DNA of 64,000 nt, taken from Streptomyces sp. NRRL F-6676. GTDB taxonomy: Bacteria > Actinomycetota > Actinomycetes > Streptomycetales > Streptomycetaceae. The stretch is taken from positions 24,782 through 88,781 of the forward strand of contig NZ_JOHS01000022.1 of NCBI RefSeq assembly GCF_000725625.1, given 5' to 3'. This document shows positions 53,807 to 62,282 of the stretch, in pieces. The stretch's first letter is position 1. Each line of letters opens with the position of its first letter. The notes under the pieces were generated by a model, which saw only the letters and a program-made list of their open reading frames with translations, did not search any database and was not told where the DNA came from. Made by a program: the position numbers and the translations under genes.

Positions 53807-53850
53807 CGACGAACTGTCGGCGAACCACCGACGAACCACCGACGAGCCAG
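53807..53850 (+). repeat. 11-bp tandem repeats before the XRE-cupin gene
   Basis: Four units, CGACGAACTGT, CGGCGAACCAC, CGACGAACCAC and CGACGAGCCAG, end right at the ribosome site (GGGAGGAGG). Eleven-base spacing places each unit on one DNA face, suitable for cooperative protein binding. Confidence 0.6.
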
Positions 53851-53866
53851 GGAGGAGGCCGGGGCG

Positions 53867-54418
53867 ATGGGCGACCACAAGGAACAGCCCCTGCGGGTGG
53901 GCGCGGCCGTCCGGCGGCGGCGCCGGGCCCTGGAACTCACGCTCGCCGTCGTGGCCGAGCGCAGCGGGCTGTCCGTGCCGTTCCTCAGCCAGGTCGAGAA
54001 CGAGAGGGCGCGGCCGAGCCGGCGCTCCCTGGAGAAGGTCGCCGACGCGCTCGGCACGACGGCGGCGACGCTGCTGGCCGCGGCGGACCCGGCGGGCGGC
54101 GTGGACGTGGTCCGCGCCGACGACGAGGGGCCGGTGCCGGCCCGCGTACGGTCACTGGTGCGCGGGCACCATCAGCTGCACGCGATGGAGTTCATCGGTG
54201 ACCATGACGCGGGGCGCGAGTTCCAGCACCGCAACGACGAGCTGATGTACGTGGTGGAGGGCGGCATCGAGGTCGAGGCGGAGGGCCGCGCCCAGCGCCT
54301 GGGCCGCGGCGACACGCTGTACCTCACCGGTGGGATACGGCACCGGTGGAGGGCGACGGTGCCGGAGACGAGGGTCGTGGTCGTCGCCGTGGGCGACCAC
54401 CTCGACCCCGGGGCCTGA
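53867..54418 (+). CDS. XRE-cupin transcriptional regulator, PuuR-like
   Basis: 183 residues from ATG 53867 behind GGGAGGAGG. The N-terminal XRE helix-turn-helix (LELTLAVVAERSGLSVPFLS, then QVENERARPSRRSLEKVADA) is followed by a linker and a C-terminal cupin sensor (MEFIGDHDAGREFQHRND to YLTGGIRHRW). E. coli PuuR, which controls the gamma-glutamyl-putrescine pathway, has this architecture, and a PuuD-like amidase is the convergent neighbour. Control of the adjoining amine island is therefore a reasonable inference. The 11-bp repeats upstream may be its own operator. Confidence 0.88.
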   Translation: MGDHKEQPLRVGAAVRRRRRALELTLAVVAERSGLSVPFLSQVENERARPSRRSLEKVADALGTTAATLLAAADPAGGVDVVRADDEGPVPARVRSLVRGHHQLHAMEFIGDHDAGREFQHRNDELMYVVEGGIEVEAEGRAQRLGRGDTLYLTGGIRHRWRATVPETRVVVVAVGDHLDPGA

Positions 54419-54469
54419 TCGCTCGGGGGTTCGCGTGCGCGGGCGGGTGCGGCTGTGTCGTGGCTTGTC

Positions 54470-54536
54470 GCGCAGTTCCCCGCGCCCCTGAAAGCCAGGG
54501 GGCGCCCCCAGTTCTCAGGGGCGCGGGGAACGGCGC
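54470..54536. terminator. Bidirectional hairpin, third copy of the dispersed repeat stem
   Basis: Arms 54470-54491 and 54515-54536 (GCGC-GTTCCCCGCGCCCCTGA) pair with one mismatch and enclose a second hairpin, CAGGGGGCGCCCCCAG. It lies between convergent genes. The arms match the stem at 3323-3368. Confidence 0.75.
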
Positions 54537-54603
54537 GGGCAACCACTCGCACCCGCCGACGAACCGCACCGCACGAGCTCTCCGCGTCCCTCCGCAGCGG
54601 AAC

Positions 54604-55317
54604 TCAGGACGCCGCCGCCTCCACCAGCGCCCGCATCACCCGCACATCGCTCCCCATCTCCGGGTGCCACTGCACCCCCAGCACCCACCCCCCGTCCGCC
54701 CCTTGGGGCAGCTCGACCGCCTCCACCACGCCGTCCGCCGCGTACGCCGACACCACCAGCCCCTCACCCACCCGCTCCACCGCCTGATGGTGATACGCCG
54801 GCACCTCGCACACCTCCGGCACGATCCCCGCGTACAGACTCCCCCGCACCGGCTCCACGGGATGCGTCCCGAACACCCCCACCCGCTCGGCATGCCCCTC
54901 CATGTGCTGCACCAACGTGCCGCCCAATGCCACGTTGAGCAGTTGCATCCCCCGGCAGATCCCCAGCAGCGGCGTGCCCGCCGCCAGCGCCGCCCGGATG
55001 AGCGCCAGCTCCCACGCGTCCCGCTCCGGCGCGGCCGGCCCCGTCCGCGGCGAGCGTTCCGCGCCGTAGCGGACGGGGTCGACGTCGGGACCGCCCGCGA
55101 TCACCAGGCCGTCGAGCCGCGCGACGGCCTCCTCCGCCCGGCCGGGCTCGTCCGGCGGCAGCAGCACCGCGAGCCCCCCGGCCCGCTGCACCAGCCGCGG
55201 ATACCCGGCAGGCAGCAGCACCGCCTCCAGCTCCCAGACCCCCCAGCGCGCCCCGGACTCCAGATACGTACTGACCCCGATCAACGGCCGCCCGCCCGCA
55301 CCGCCCACACCACTCAC
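54604..55317 (-). CDS. Class I glutamine-amidotransferase-like gamma-glutamyl hydrolase (PuuD-like)
   Basis: 237 residues from GTG 55317 behind GGGAG. Catalytic triad: Cys121 in GICRGMQLLNVALGG, His218 and Glu220 in GVQWHPE. HHQAV (176-180) is characteristic of gamma-glutamyl-gamma-aminobutyrate hydrolases (PuuD) as opposed to biosynthetic amidotransferases. It would release glutamate from a gamma-glutamyl amino acid. Transcribed toward the PuuR-like gene, 61 bp after the FadR-type gene on the same strand, probably in one transcript with it. Confidence 0.9.
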   Translation of the reverse strand: MSGVGGAGGRPLIGVSTYLESGARWGVWELEAVLLPAGYPRLVQRAGGLAVLLPPDEPGRAEEAVARLDGLVIAGGPDVDPVRYGAERSPRTGPAAPERDAWELALIRAALAAGTPLLGICRGMQLLNVALGGTLVQHMEGHAERVGVFGTHPVEPVRGSLYAGIVPEVCEVPAYHHQAVERVGEGLVVSAYAADGVVEAVELPQGADGGWVLGVQWHPEMGSDVRVMRALVEAAAS

Positions 55318-55378
55318 CTACGCACTCCCGCTCCGCAATGGCCCGCCACCGTACCTTTACCGCACACTCCGCCGAACC

Positions 55379-56206
55379 TCAGCTCAAGAACCCCCGCAGC
55401 AGCGCCGCCGTCCCCGCACAGTGCTCCCGCATCCCCTCCCGCGCCGCGCCCGCGTCCCGGTCGAGCACCGCCTCGACCAGCGCGGTGTGCTGCCGCTGGG
55501 AGTGCTCGAGGTTGCGCACGAGGAGCGGGATGCAGTCCAGCAGGTCGTTGAGCGTGGCCCGTACCGCCGCGTACCGCGCGGCGAGCGTCGGCGAGCCGGA
55601 CAGTTCGGCGAGCGTGAGGTGCAGCAGGGTGTCCCGGCGCCGATAGCCGCCCGGCGGCGTGTCCCGCGTGCCGGCCAGCGCCGCCCGCAGCCGCCCCGCC
55701 CCCGCGTCGTCCAGCCCGTGCGCCGCGCACAGCCCCGCCGCGCCGACCTCCAGCACCTCGCGGAAGCGCAGCACGTCCTCCAGGTCGACCGCGGCGATCC
55801 GGCGCCGCAACTCGGCCGCGCCGGAACCGCCCCCTCCCTCCGCGCGCGGCAGCACGAACGTGCCGCCGTACCGCCCGCGCCGGGACTCGACCAGGCCCTC
55901 CTCGTGCAGCACCCGCAGCACCTCGCGCAGCGTCACCCGGCTGACGCCGAGCCGCTCGGCCAGCTCCCGCTCGGCGGGCAGCCGCTCCCCGGCGGGCACC
56001 AGGCCGAGCCGCAGCACCTGCAACACCTGCTCCAGCGCTTCCTCGAAGCCGTTCCCCGCCCGCACCGGCCGCAGCACCGCCGCCAGCCGGTCCCGCGCGG
56101 GAGCCGAACCGTCCTCCGCATCGCCGTGGCCGCCCCGCGAAAGACCCGGACCGCCCCGGCCGTCCCCCGGACCGCCCCGCGGCCCGCCCGCCCCGTCCTG
56201 CGACAT
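55379..56206 (-). CDS. GntR/FadR-family transcriptional regulator
   Basis: 275 residues from ATG 56206. A Gly-rich N-terminus (about 1-38) precedes the GntR winged helix (ERLPAERELAERLGVSRVTL, then EVLRVLHEEGLVESRRGRYG) and an FCD effector domain (LEDVLRFREVLEVGAAGLCA, with metal-binding-type residues later, HLTLAELSGSPTL). Divergent from the glnA4-type gene with only 74 bp between starts, so it probably controls that gene. The S. coelicolor protein in this position (SCO1614) has, as I recall, been linked to control of glnA4 under the name EpuRII. Confidence 0.9.
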   Translation of the reverse strand: MSQDGAGGPRGGPGDGRGGPGLSRGGHGDAEDGSAPARDRLAAVLRPVRAGNGFEEALEQVLQVLRLGLVPAGERLPAERELAERLGVSRVTLREVLRVLHEEGLVESRRGRYGGTFVLPRAEGGGGSGAAELRRRIAAVDLEDVLRFREVLEVGAAGLCAAHGLDDAGAGRLRAALAGTRDTPPGGYRRRDTLLHLTLAELSGSPTLAARYAAVRATLNDLLDCIPLLVRNLEHSQRQHTALVEAVLDRDAGAAREGMREHCAGTAALLRGFLS

Positions 56207-56229
56207 GCGCGGCACCCCCTTCCCAGGCA

Positions 56230-56244
56230 ATGGTCTCAAGCCAT
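56230..56244. promoter_or_regulatory. Candidate operator between the FadR-type gene and glnA4
   Basis: ATGG-TCTCAAG-CCAT is a 4-bp-arm dyad on the central axis of the divergent gap, followed by CATACCTTA, which may contain the glnA4 -10. FadR-subfamily sites often have TGG/CCA arms. Confidence 0.4.
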
Positions 56245-56280
56245 ACCTTAGGGCTCCCGGCTGACCTAGGAGGACTTCCC

Positions 56281-57645
56281 GTGGCAGACCGCACACCCCC
56301 GCTCGCCGCCGAGGAGCTGCACGCCCTCGTCGCGGGCGGCGAGATCGACACCGTCGTCCTGGCCTTCCCCGACATGCAGGGGCGGCTCCAGGGCAAGCGG
56401 TTCGCCGCGCGCTTCTTCTGCGACGAGGTCCTGGAGCACGGCACCGAGGGCTGCAACTACCTCCTTGCCGTCGACGCCGACATGAACACCGTGGACGGCT
56501 ACGCGATGTCGTCCTGGGAGCGCGGCTACGGCGACTTCGTGCTGCGCCCCGACCTCGCCACCCTGCGCCGGATCCCCTGGCACCAGGGCACCGCGCTCGC
56601 CCTCGCCGACCTCACCTGGCACGACGGCTCGCCGGTCGTCCCCGCGCCCCGCCAGATCCTGCGCCACGGACTCGAACGCCTCGCGGAGCACGGCTGGAAC
56701 GCGCAGATCGGCACCGAGCTGGAGTTCATCGTCTTCAAGGACACCTACGAGCAGGCCTGGGACGCCGGTTACCGCGGCCTCACCCCGGCCAACCAGTACA
56801 ACGTCGACTACTCCGTCCTCGGCACCGGCCGCGTCGAACCCCTGCTGCGCCGCATCCGCAACGAGATGGCGGGCGCCGGGCTCACCGTCGAGTCCGCCAA
56901 GGGCGAGTGCAACCCCGGCCAGCACGAGATCGCCTTCCGCTACGACGAGGCCCTCATCACCTGCGACCAGCACGCCCTCTACAAGACCGGCGCAAAGGAG
57001 ATCGCCGCCCAGGAGGGCGTCTCGCTCACCTTCATGGCCAAGTACAACGAGCGCGAGGGCAACTCCTGCCACATCCACCTCTCCCTCACCGACGCCGACG
57101 GCGCCAACGTGATGGACGGCGACGGGCCCGAGGGCATGTCGGAGACGATGCGGCACTTCCTGGCCGGACAGCTCGCCGCGCTCCGCGACTTCACCCTCCT
57201 CTACGCGCCCCACATCAACAGCTACAAACGGTTCCAGCCCGGCTCCTTCGCCCCCACCGCCGTCGCCTGGGGCCACGACAACCGCACCTGCGCGCTGCGG
57301 GTCGTCGGCCACGGCCGCTCCCGGCGGTTCGAGAACCGGGTGCCGGGCGGCGACGTCAACCCCTACCTCGCCGTCGCCGGAATGGTCGCCGCCGGGCTGT
57401 ACGGCATCGAGCACCGCCTCGACCTCCCCGAGCCCTGCGCGGGCAACGCCTACGCCGCCGACCACGCGCACGTGCCCACCACCCTGCGCGAGGCGGCCGA
57501 GCTGTGGGAGCACAGCCCGATCGCCCGGGCCGCCTTCGGGGACGAGGTCGTCGACCACTACCGCAACATGGCGCGCGTCGAACTCGCCGCGTTCGACGCC
57601 GCGGTGACCGACTGGGAGCTGCGCCGCTCCTTCGAACGCATGTGA
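56281..57645 (+). CDS. glnA4: Glutamine-synthetase-like gamma-glutamylamine ligase
   Basis: 454 residues from GTG 56281 behind AGGAGG. Glutamine-synthetase fold: N-terminal FPDMQGRLQGKRFAARFF, metal and glutamate motifs IGTELEFIVFKDTYEQAWDA, KGECNPGQHEIAF, GNSCHIHLSL and the C-terminal RRFENRVPGGDVNPYLAVAG. It is one of the non-canonical paralogues rather than GlnA/GlnII: the N-terminal motif differs and there is no Tyr-adenylylation-type sequence. In S. coelicolor, GlnA4 (SCO1613) was reported to gamma-glutamylate ethanolamine. Assignment here rests on position and family. First gene of the glnA4-ALDH-SDR operon. Confidence 0.9.
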   Translation: MADRTPPLAAEELHALVAGGEIDTVVLAFPDMQGRLQGKRFAARFFCDEVLEHGTEGCNYLLAVDADMNTVDGYAMSSWERGYGDFVLRPDLATLRRIPWHQGTALALADLTWHDGSPVVPAPRQILRHGLERLAEHGWNAQIGTELEFIVFKDTYEQAWDAGYRGLTPANQYNVDYSVLGTGRVEPLLRRIRNEMAGAGLTVESAKGECNPGQHEIAFRYDEALITCDQHALYKTGAKEIAAQEGVSLTFMAKYNEREGNSCHIHLSLTDADGANVMDGDGPEGMSETMRHFLAGQLAALRDFTLLYAPHINSYKRFQPGSFAPTAVAWGHDNRTCALRVVGHGRSRRFENRVPGGDVNPYLAVAGMVAAGLYGIEHRLDLPEPCAGNAYAADHAHVPTTLREAAELWEHSPIARAAFGDEVVDHYRNMARVELAAFDAAVTDWELRRSFERM

Positions 57646-57655
57646 GAGGCCCCCC

Positions 57656-59050
57656 GTGGACACACTGAACGAACAACCGCAGGGCGCGCTCCGGGTGCTC
57701 AACCCCGCCACCGGGGAACTCCTCGCCACCGTCCCGGCCGCGAGCCCCGCCGACGTGGACGCGGCGGTCGCCCGGGCCGGGAGGGCACAGGAACGCTGGG
57801 CGGCCCTCGCCCCCGGCGACCGCGCCCGGCTGCTGCGCCGCTTCGCCGCCACCGTCGACGCGCACGTGGACGAACTGGCCGCCCTGGAGGTGCGCGAGGC
57901 CGGACACACCCTCGGCAACGCCCGCTGGGAGGCCGGCAACGTCCGCGATCTGCTCGACTACGCGGCCGGGGGAGTGGAACGGCTCACCGGCCGCCAGATC
58001 CCGGTCCCCGGCGGCCTGGACGTCACGATCCTCGAACCGCTCGGCGTCGTCGGCGTCATCGCGCCCTGGAACTTCCCCATGCCGATCGCCGCCTGGGGCA
58101 CCGCCCCCGCCCTCGCGGCCGGCAACGCCGTCCTCCTCAAACCCGCCGAGACCACCCCGCTCACCGCGCTCCGCCTCGCCGAACTCGCCCTGGAGGCCGG
58201 ACTGCCCGAGCACCTGTTCCAGGTGCTGCCCGGCCACGGACCGGTCGCGGGCGCCGCCCTCGTCGAGCACCCGGACGTGGCGAAGATCGTCTTCACCGGG
58301 TCCACGGCCGTGGGCAGACAGGTGTGGGCGAAGAGCGGGGACCGCCTCAAGCGCGTCACCCTCGAACTCGGCGGCAAGAGCCCCAACCTCGTCTTCGCCG
58401 ACGCCGACCTCGAAGCGGCCGCGGCCGCCGCCCCGATGTCCTTCCTCGACAACTGCGGCCAGGACTGCTGCGCCCGCACCCGCATCCTCGTCCAGCGCTC
58501 CGTCCACGACCGCTTCCTCGACCTGCTCGCCCCCGCGATCGAGGCCGTCCGCGTCGGCGACCCCGCCGACGAGGCCACCGACATGGGCCCGCTGATCTCC
58601 GCCGCCCAGCTCGCCCGCGTCCGCTCCTACGTCGACCCCGGCGCCCCCGGCCTGCGCGGCACGGCACCCGAGGGCCCCGGCTTCTGGTTCCCGCCCACCG
58701 TCCTCACCGGCGTCGACGCCGGGGCGCGCGTCGCCGTCGAGGAGGTCTTCGGCCCCGTCGCCGTCGTCCTCCCCTTCGACGACGAGGCCGACGCCGTCCG
58801 CCTCGCCAACGCCACGCCCTACGGCCTGTCCGGCTCGATCTGGACCCGTGACGTCGGGCGTGCGCTGCGCGTCTCGGGCGCGGTCCGGGCCGGGAACCTG
58901 TCCGTCAACTCCCACTCCAGCGTGCGCTACTGGACCCCGTTCGGCGGCTACAAGCAGTCCGGCATCGGCCGTGAGCTGGGCCCGGACGCCCTGACCGCGT
59001 TCACCGAGACCAAGAACGTCTTCATCTCCACGGAGGGCCCCGCACAATGA
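57656..59050 (+). CDS. NAD(P)-dependent aldehyde dehydrogenase
   Basis: 464 residues from GTG 57656, 10 bp after glnA4. Family landmarks: APWNFPMPIAAWGTAPALA, GNAVLLKPAETTPLT, the general base Glu237 in LELGGKSPN, nucleophile Cys271 in NCGQDCC, and EEVFGPVAVVLPFDDE. C-terminal GGYKQSGIGRELG completes the fold. In the proposed pathway it oxidises a gamma-glutamyl aminoaldehyde to the acid, like PuuC. An extra Cys272 next to the nucleophile is seen in some members. It overlaps the next gene by ATGA. Confidence 0.93.
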   Translation: MDTLNEQPQGALRVLNPATGELLATVPAASPADVDAAVARAGRAQERWAALAPGDRARLLRRFAATVDAHVDELAALEVREAGHTLGNARWEAGNVRDLLDYAAGGVERLTGRQIPVPGGLDVTILEPLGVVGVIAPWNFPMPIAAWGTAPALAAGNAVLLKPAETTPLTALRLAELALEAGLPEHLFQVLPGHGPVAGAALVEHPDVAKIVFTGSTAVGRQVWAKSGDRLKRVTLELGGKSPNLVFADADLEAAAAAAPMSFLDNCGQDCCARTRILVQRSVHDRFLDLLAPAIEAVRVGDPADEATDMGPLISAAQLARVRSYVDPGAPGLRGTAPEGPGFWFPPTVLTGVDAGARVAVEEVFGPVAVVLPFDDEADAVRLANATPYGLSGSIWTRDVGRALRVSGAVRAGNLSVNSHSSVRYWTPFGGYKQSGIGRELGPDALTAFTETKNVFISTEGPAQ

Positions 59051-59850
59051 CCGCACAGCCTTCGGCACAGCCGTCGGACGTCGTCTGCCGCCGCCTCGTC
59101 GGCCGTACCGCCGTCGTCACCGGAGCCGGCAGCGGCATCGGCCTCGCCGCCGCCCGCCGGCTCGCCTCGGAGGGCGCCCACGTCGTCTGCGGCGACGTGG
59201 ACGAGACCCGCGGCCGGGCCGCCGCCGAGGAGACCGGCGGCCTCTTCGTCCCCGTCGACGTCACCGACCCCGACCAGGTCGAGGCGCTGTTCCGGGCCGC
59301 CCACGACACCTACGGCTCGGTCGACGTCGCCTTCAACAACGCGGGCATCTCCCCGCCCGACGACGACTCCATCCTGGAGACCGGCCTGGAGGCCTGGAAG
59401 CGGGTCCAGGAGGTCAACCTCACCTCCGTCTATCTGTGCTGCAAGGCCGCCCTCCCCTACATGCGGCGCCAGGGCCGGGGCTCCATCATCAACACGGCGT
59501 CCTTCGTGGCCCGGATGGGCGCCGCCACCAGCCAGATCTCGTACACCGCCTCCAAGGGCGGCGTCCTCGCCATGTCCCGCGAACTGGGCGTGCAGTTCGC
59601 CCGCGAGGGCATCCGCGTCAACGCGCTGTGCCCGGGCCCCGTCAACACCCCGCTGCTGCGGGAGCTGTTCGCCAAGGACCCCGAGCGCGCCGCCCGCCGT
59701 CTTGTGCACATCCCGCTCGGCCGGTTCGCGGAGGCCGAGGAGATCGCCGCCGCCGTCGCCTTCCTCGCCAGCGACGACTCCTCGTTCGTCAACGCCACCG
59801 ACTTCCTGGTGGACGGCGGAATCTCGGGGGCCTACGTCACGCCTCTGTAG
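59047..59850 (+). CDS. Short-chain dehydrogenase/reductase, NAD-type
   Basis: 267 residues from ATG 59047, sharing ATGA with the previous stop. Cofactor motif VVTGAGSGIGLAAARRLAS. Asp at the end of strand 2 (CGDVDE) favours NAD. NNAG, catalytic Tyr166 and Lys170 (YTASKGG) and the C-terminal LVDGGISG are present. Classical alcohol oxidoreductase of 250-270 residues. Tight coupling to the aldehyde dehydrogenase suggests that it makes the aldehyde from a gamma-glutamyl amino alcohol, which would replace the amine oxidase used in the putrescine route. This is inference. Confidence 0.92.
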   Translation: MTAQPSAQPSDVVCRRLVGRTAVVTGAGSGIGLAAARRLASEGAHVVCGDVDETRGRAAAEETGGLFVPVDVTDPDQVEALFRAAHDTYGSVDVAFNNAGISPPDDDSILETGLEAWKRVQEVNLTSVYLCCKAALPYMRRQGRGSIINTASFVARMGAATSQISYTASKGGVLAMSRELGVQFAREGIRVNALCPGPVNTPLLRELFAKDPERAARRLVHIPLGRFAEAEEIAAAVAFLASDDSSFVNATDFLVDGGISGAYVTPL

Positions 59851-59884
59851 TCACGGCGGCCCGCGGGTGTAGCGTCCCGGTCCC

Positions 59885-61249
59885 ATGCGACTCCGACGAG
59901 CGATCACCCCCACGATCATCCGGACGACAGCAACCCTCGCCGCGGCCGCCGTCCTGGCGGCCGCACCGTCGGCCGCGGCGGCCGCCGCACCCGCGGACAC
60001 GGCGGACAACATCCACGCGACCGCCGCCCAGGACCACGCCACGGCGGCCCGCGACAACTGCCCCCGGCTGACCACCGACTGGTACGGCGCCAACCGCGAA
60101 CGGCTCCAGCAGGTCATCGACGCCTACGGCACCTGTTACGGCGGCCGGCACCACGGTCACCGCCCGGTCGCGGCGTTCGACTGGGACAACACGATCACCA
60201 AGAACGACGTCACCGACGCCACCCTCGCCTGGTCCCTCAAGCACGACAAGATCCTGCGCCCCGCGCGCTGGCAGGACACCAGCGCCTGGCTCACCGACGC
60301 CGCCGACCGCGCGCTCACCGAGGCGTGCGGCACCGACGTGCCCGTCGGCGCGCCCCTGCCGACCTCCACGGACACCGACTGCACCGACGAGATCTTCGAG
60401 ATCCGCGAGAACGCCACCACCATGAGCGGCGCCGCCGCCTTCGCCGGCACCTGGAACCACCGGCGCACCGTCCCCCAGTACGCCTGGGTGCCGCAGCTCT
60501 TCGCCGGCCACACCGTCGCCGAGCTCTCCTCCTACGCCCGCCAGGCCCGCGCCGAGGCCCTGGCCGCACCCGTCGGCACCACGCAGACGCTCGGCACGCA
60601 CACCGTCCCCGGCTACGTCCGCTACTACGAGCAGCAGCGCGATCTGATCCGCACGCTGAAGAAGGCGGGCTTCGACGTCTGGATCGTCTCGGCCGGCTCC
60701 GAGCCCGTCACCGAGGTGTGGGCGCCGGGCGTGGGCGTCGACGCCGCGCACACCGTCGCCATCCGGTCGGTCCTGGACCGCCGGGGCCGGATCACCACGT
60801 ACAACACCGGCTGCGGCGACGTCCCGGTCAACAAGGGCACGGCCATCCCGTACATCGACGGCAAGCGCTGCTGGATCGACCAGGAGATCTACGGCATCCA
60901 CGGCGCCGCCGCCTGGAAGAAGCAGAACCGCGCCCACCGCATCGTGATCGGCGGCGGCGACGCCGACACCGACGTCACCTTCGTCGGCGACGCGGTCGGC
61001 GCGCACCTCGTCCTCAACCGGAACAAGGCCGAGATCATGTGCCGGGCCTACGACGACGCCGACGGCCGCTGGGTGATCAACCCCATGTTCATCGACCCGC
61101 TGCCGCGCAAGGCCGACCCGTACCCCTGCTCGACGACCGCCTACAACGAGCCCGACGGCGGCCGGAAAGCGGTCCGCCGGGACGACGGCTCGGTGGTGCC
61201 GGACCAGAAGGACACGGTGTACGGGCCCGAGGCCGCGACGAGTTCCTGA
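59885..61249 (+). CDS. Secreted HAD-family phosphatase
   Basis: 454 residues from ATG 59885. TAGCGT at 59870-59875 gives a nearly leaderless mRNA. Signal peptide MRLRRAITPTIIRTTATLAA with an Ala-rich end (cleavage near residue 30-35). HAD motif I is AFDWDNTITKND (Asp99 and Asp101), motif II VSAGSEP, and motif IV GGGDADTDVTF. Large inserted cap between motifs I and II, and several cysteines fit an exported, disulfide-bonded enzyme. Phosphoserine-phosphatase-like branch; extracellular phosphate-ester hydrolysis is likely but the substrate is unknown. Confidence 0.87.
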   Translation: MRLRRAITPTIIRTTATLAAAAVLAAAPSAAAAAAPADTADNIHATAAQDHATAARDNCPRLTTDWYGANRERLQQVIDAYGTCYGGRHHGHRPVAAFDWDNTITKNDVTDATLAWSLKHDKILRPARWQDTSAWLTDAADRALTEACGTDVPVGAPLPTSTDTDCTDEIFEIRENATTMSGAAAFAGTWNHRRTVPQYAWVPQLFAGHTVAELSSYARQARAEALAAPVGTTQTLGTHTVPGYVRYYEQQRDLIRTLKKAGFDVWIVSAGSEPVTEVWAPGVGVDAAHTVAIRSVLDRRGRITTYNTGCGDVPVNKGTAIPYIDGKRCWIDQEIYGIHGAAAWKKQNRAHRIVIGGGDADTDVTFVGDAVGAHLVLNRNKAEIMCRAYDDADGRWVINPMFIDPLPRKADPYPCSTTAYNEPDGGRKAVRRDDGSVVPDQKDTVYGPEAATSS

Positions 61250-61280
61250 GGACCGCCCCGGTGACCGGCCGGACAGGCTC

Positions 61281-61286
61281 TACAGT
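61281..61286 (+). promoter_or_regulatory. -10 element for the leaderless DUF2510 gene
   Basis: TACAGT ends 6 bases before the ATG at 61293, the same spacing as for mshC, trmI and pafA, without a ribosome site. Confidence 0.45.
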
Positions 61287-61292
61287 GCCGGA

Positions 61293-62237
61293 ATGAGCAG
61301 TCCGCCGCCGCCCGGCTGGTACCGGGACCCGTCGTACCCGCTGGTGGAGCGCTGGTGGGACGGGACCGCCTGGACCGACCACCGGCGCACACCCGAGGGC
61401 CGGCAGCCGCAGCCGCCGGGGGTACCCGACGGCGGTCCCGTTTCCGCTTCCCGCCGCGGCCGGGTCGTCGCCCTCGTCGCGGCCGGGGCGGTGCTGGTGG
61501 TGTGCCTGGTGACCGGGGTCCTCGTCCTCGGCCGGGACGGCGGCGACAGTGGCGACGGCGACGGCGGGCGGGCCGGTGCCACGGCCTCGGACCCCGGCTC
61601 CCCGGCCGCCGCGCCGGGGAAGTCCACCGGCCCCGGAGCACCCTCGCCGTCCGCCACCGCCGACCCCTCGGTCGTCGTGGACGACCTCAACGGGATCACC
61701 TTCCCCGTCCTCGACGGCTGGACCCGTCCCGAGGACGTGGCCGAGGACGACATCGTGCTCACCACCCCCGGCAGCTATTCGTGCCCCGGCGACTCGATCG
61801 GCGTGTGCCGGCACGGCCGCGTGCTGTCCCGCACGGCCCGGGCCGGCGACGACTCGACCCCCGAGACGCTCGCCAAGGGCGACATCCAGGACGCGGCGGA
61901 CGCCGAGTACGACCGCGACGGTGCCGGCGACCGCCCCTACGGCGGCGTCACGTCCCACCGCCTCGTGGGCCAGGGCCAGATCGCGGTGGCCGGCCGCGCC
62001 GGGTACTACGTGCGCTGGCGCGTCACCACGGCGAAGGGCCCCGGCGGCTATGTCGAGTCCCTCGCCTTCCCCTCCAGCACGGGCTCCCAGGCGCCGGTCC
62101 TCGTCCGCTTCGCGTTCGACGCGGGTACCGACGGGCCGCCGCTCGCCGACATGGACCGGATCACCAGGGGCATCCGCCCGGTCGGCGACGCGGCCGGGGA
62201 CGGCGGAGTGGGCAGCAGCATCGGCCCGGGCGCGTAG
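61293..62237 (+). CDS. DUF2510 membrane-anchored protein
   Basis: 314 residues from ATG 61293. The N-terminal DUF2510 domain (PPGWYRDPSYPLVERWWDG, then TAWTDHRR) is a short aromatic motif common in actinobacterial membrane proteins, probably for protein binding on the cytoplasmic face. One membrane helix (about 57-76, VVALVAAGAVLVVCLVTGVL) follows, then a Gly/Asp/Ala-rich linker and an extracytoplasmic domain of about 190 residues with two cysteines (YSCPGDSIGVCRHG). Function unknown. Convergent with the deaminase gene 45 bp away, where direct repeats of GGTCGGTTCCGG lie in the gap. Confidence 0.85.
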   Translation: MSSPPPPGWYRDPSYPLVERWWDGTAWTDHRRTPEGRQPQPPGVPDGGPVSASRRGRVVALVAAGAVLVVCLVTGVLVLGRDGGDSGDGDGGRAGATASDPGSPAAAPGKSTGPGAPSPSATADPSVVVDDLNGITFPVLDGWTRPEDVAEDDIVLTTPGSYSCPGDSIGVCRHGRVLSRTARAGDDSTPETLAKGDIQDAADAEYDRDGAGDRPYGGVTSHRLVGQGQIAVAGRAGYYVRWRVTTAKGPGGYVESLAFPSSTGSQAPVLVRFAFDAGTDGPPLADMDRITRGIRPVGDAAGDGGVGSSIGPGA

Positions 62238-62282
62238 CCGGCCGACTCCGGTCGGTTCCGGCTCGGGTCGGTTCCGGTCGGC

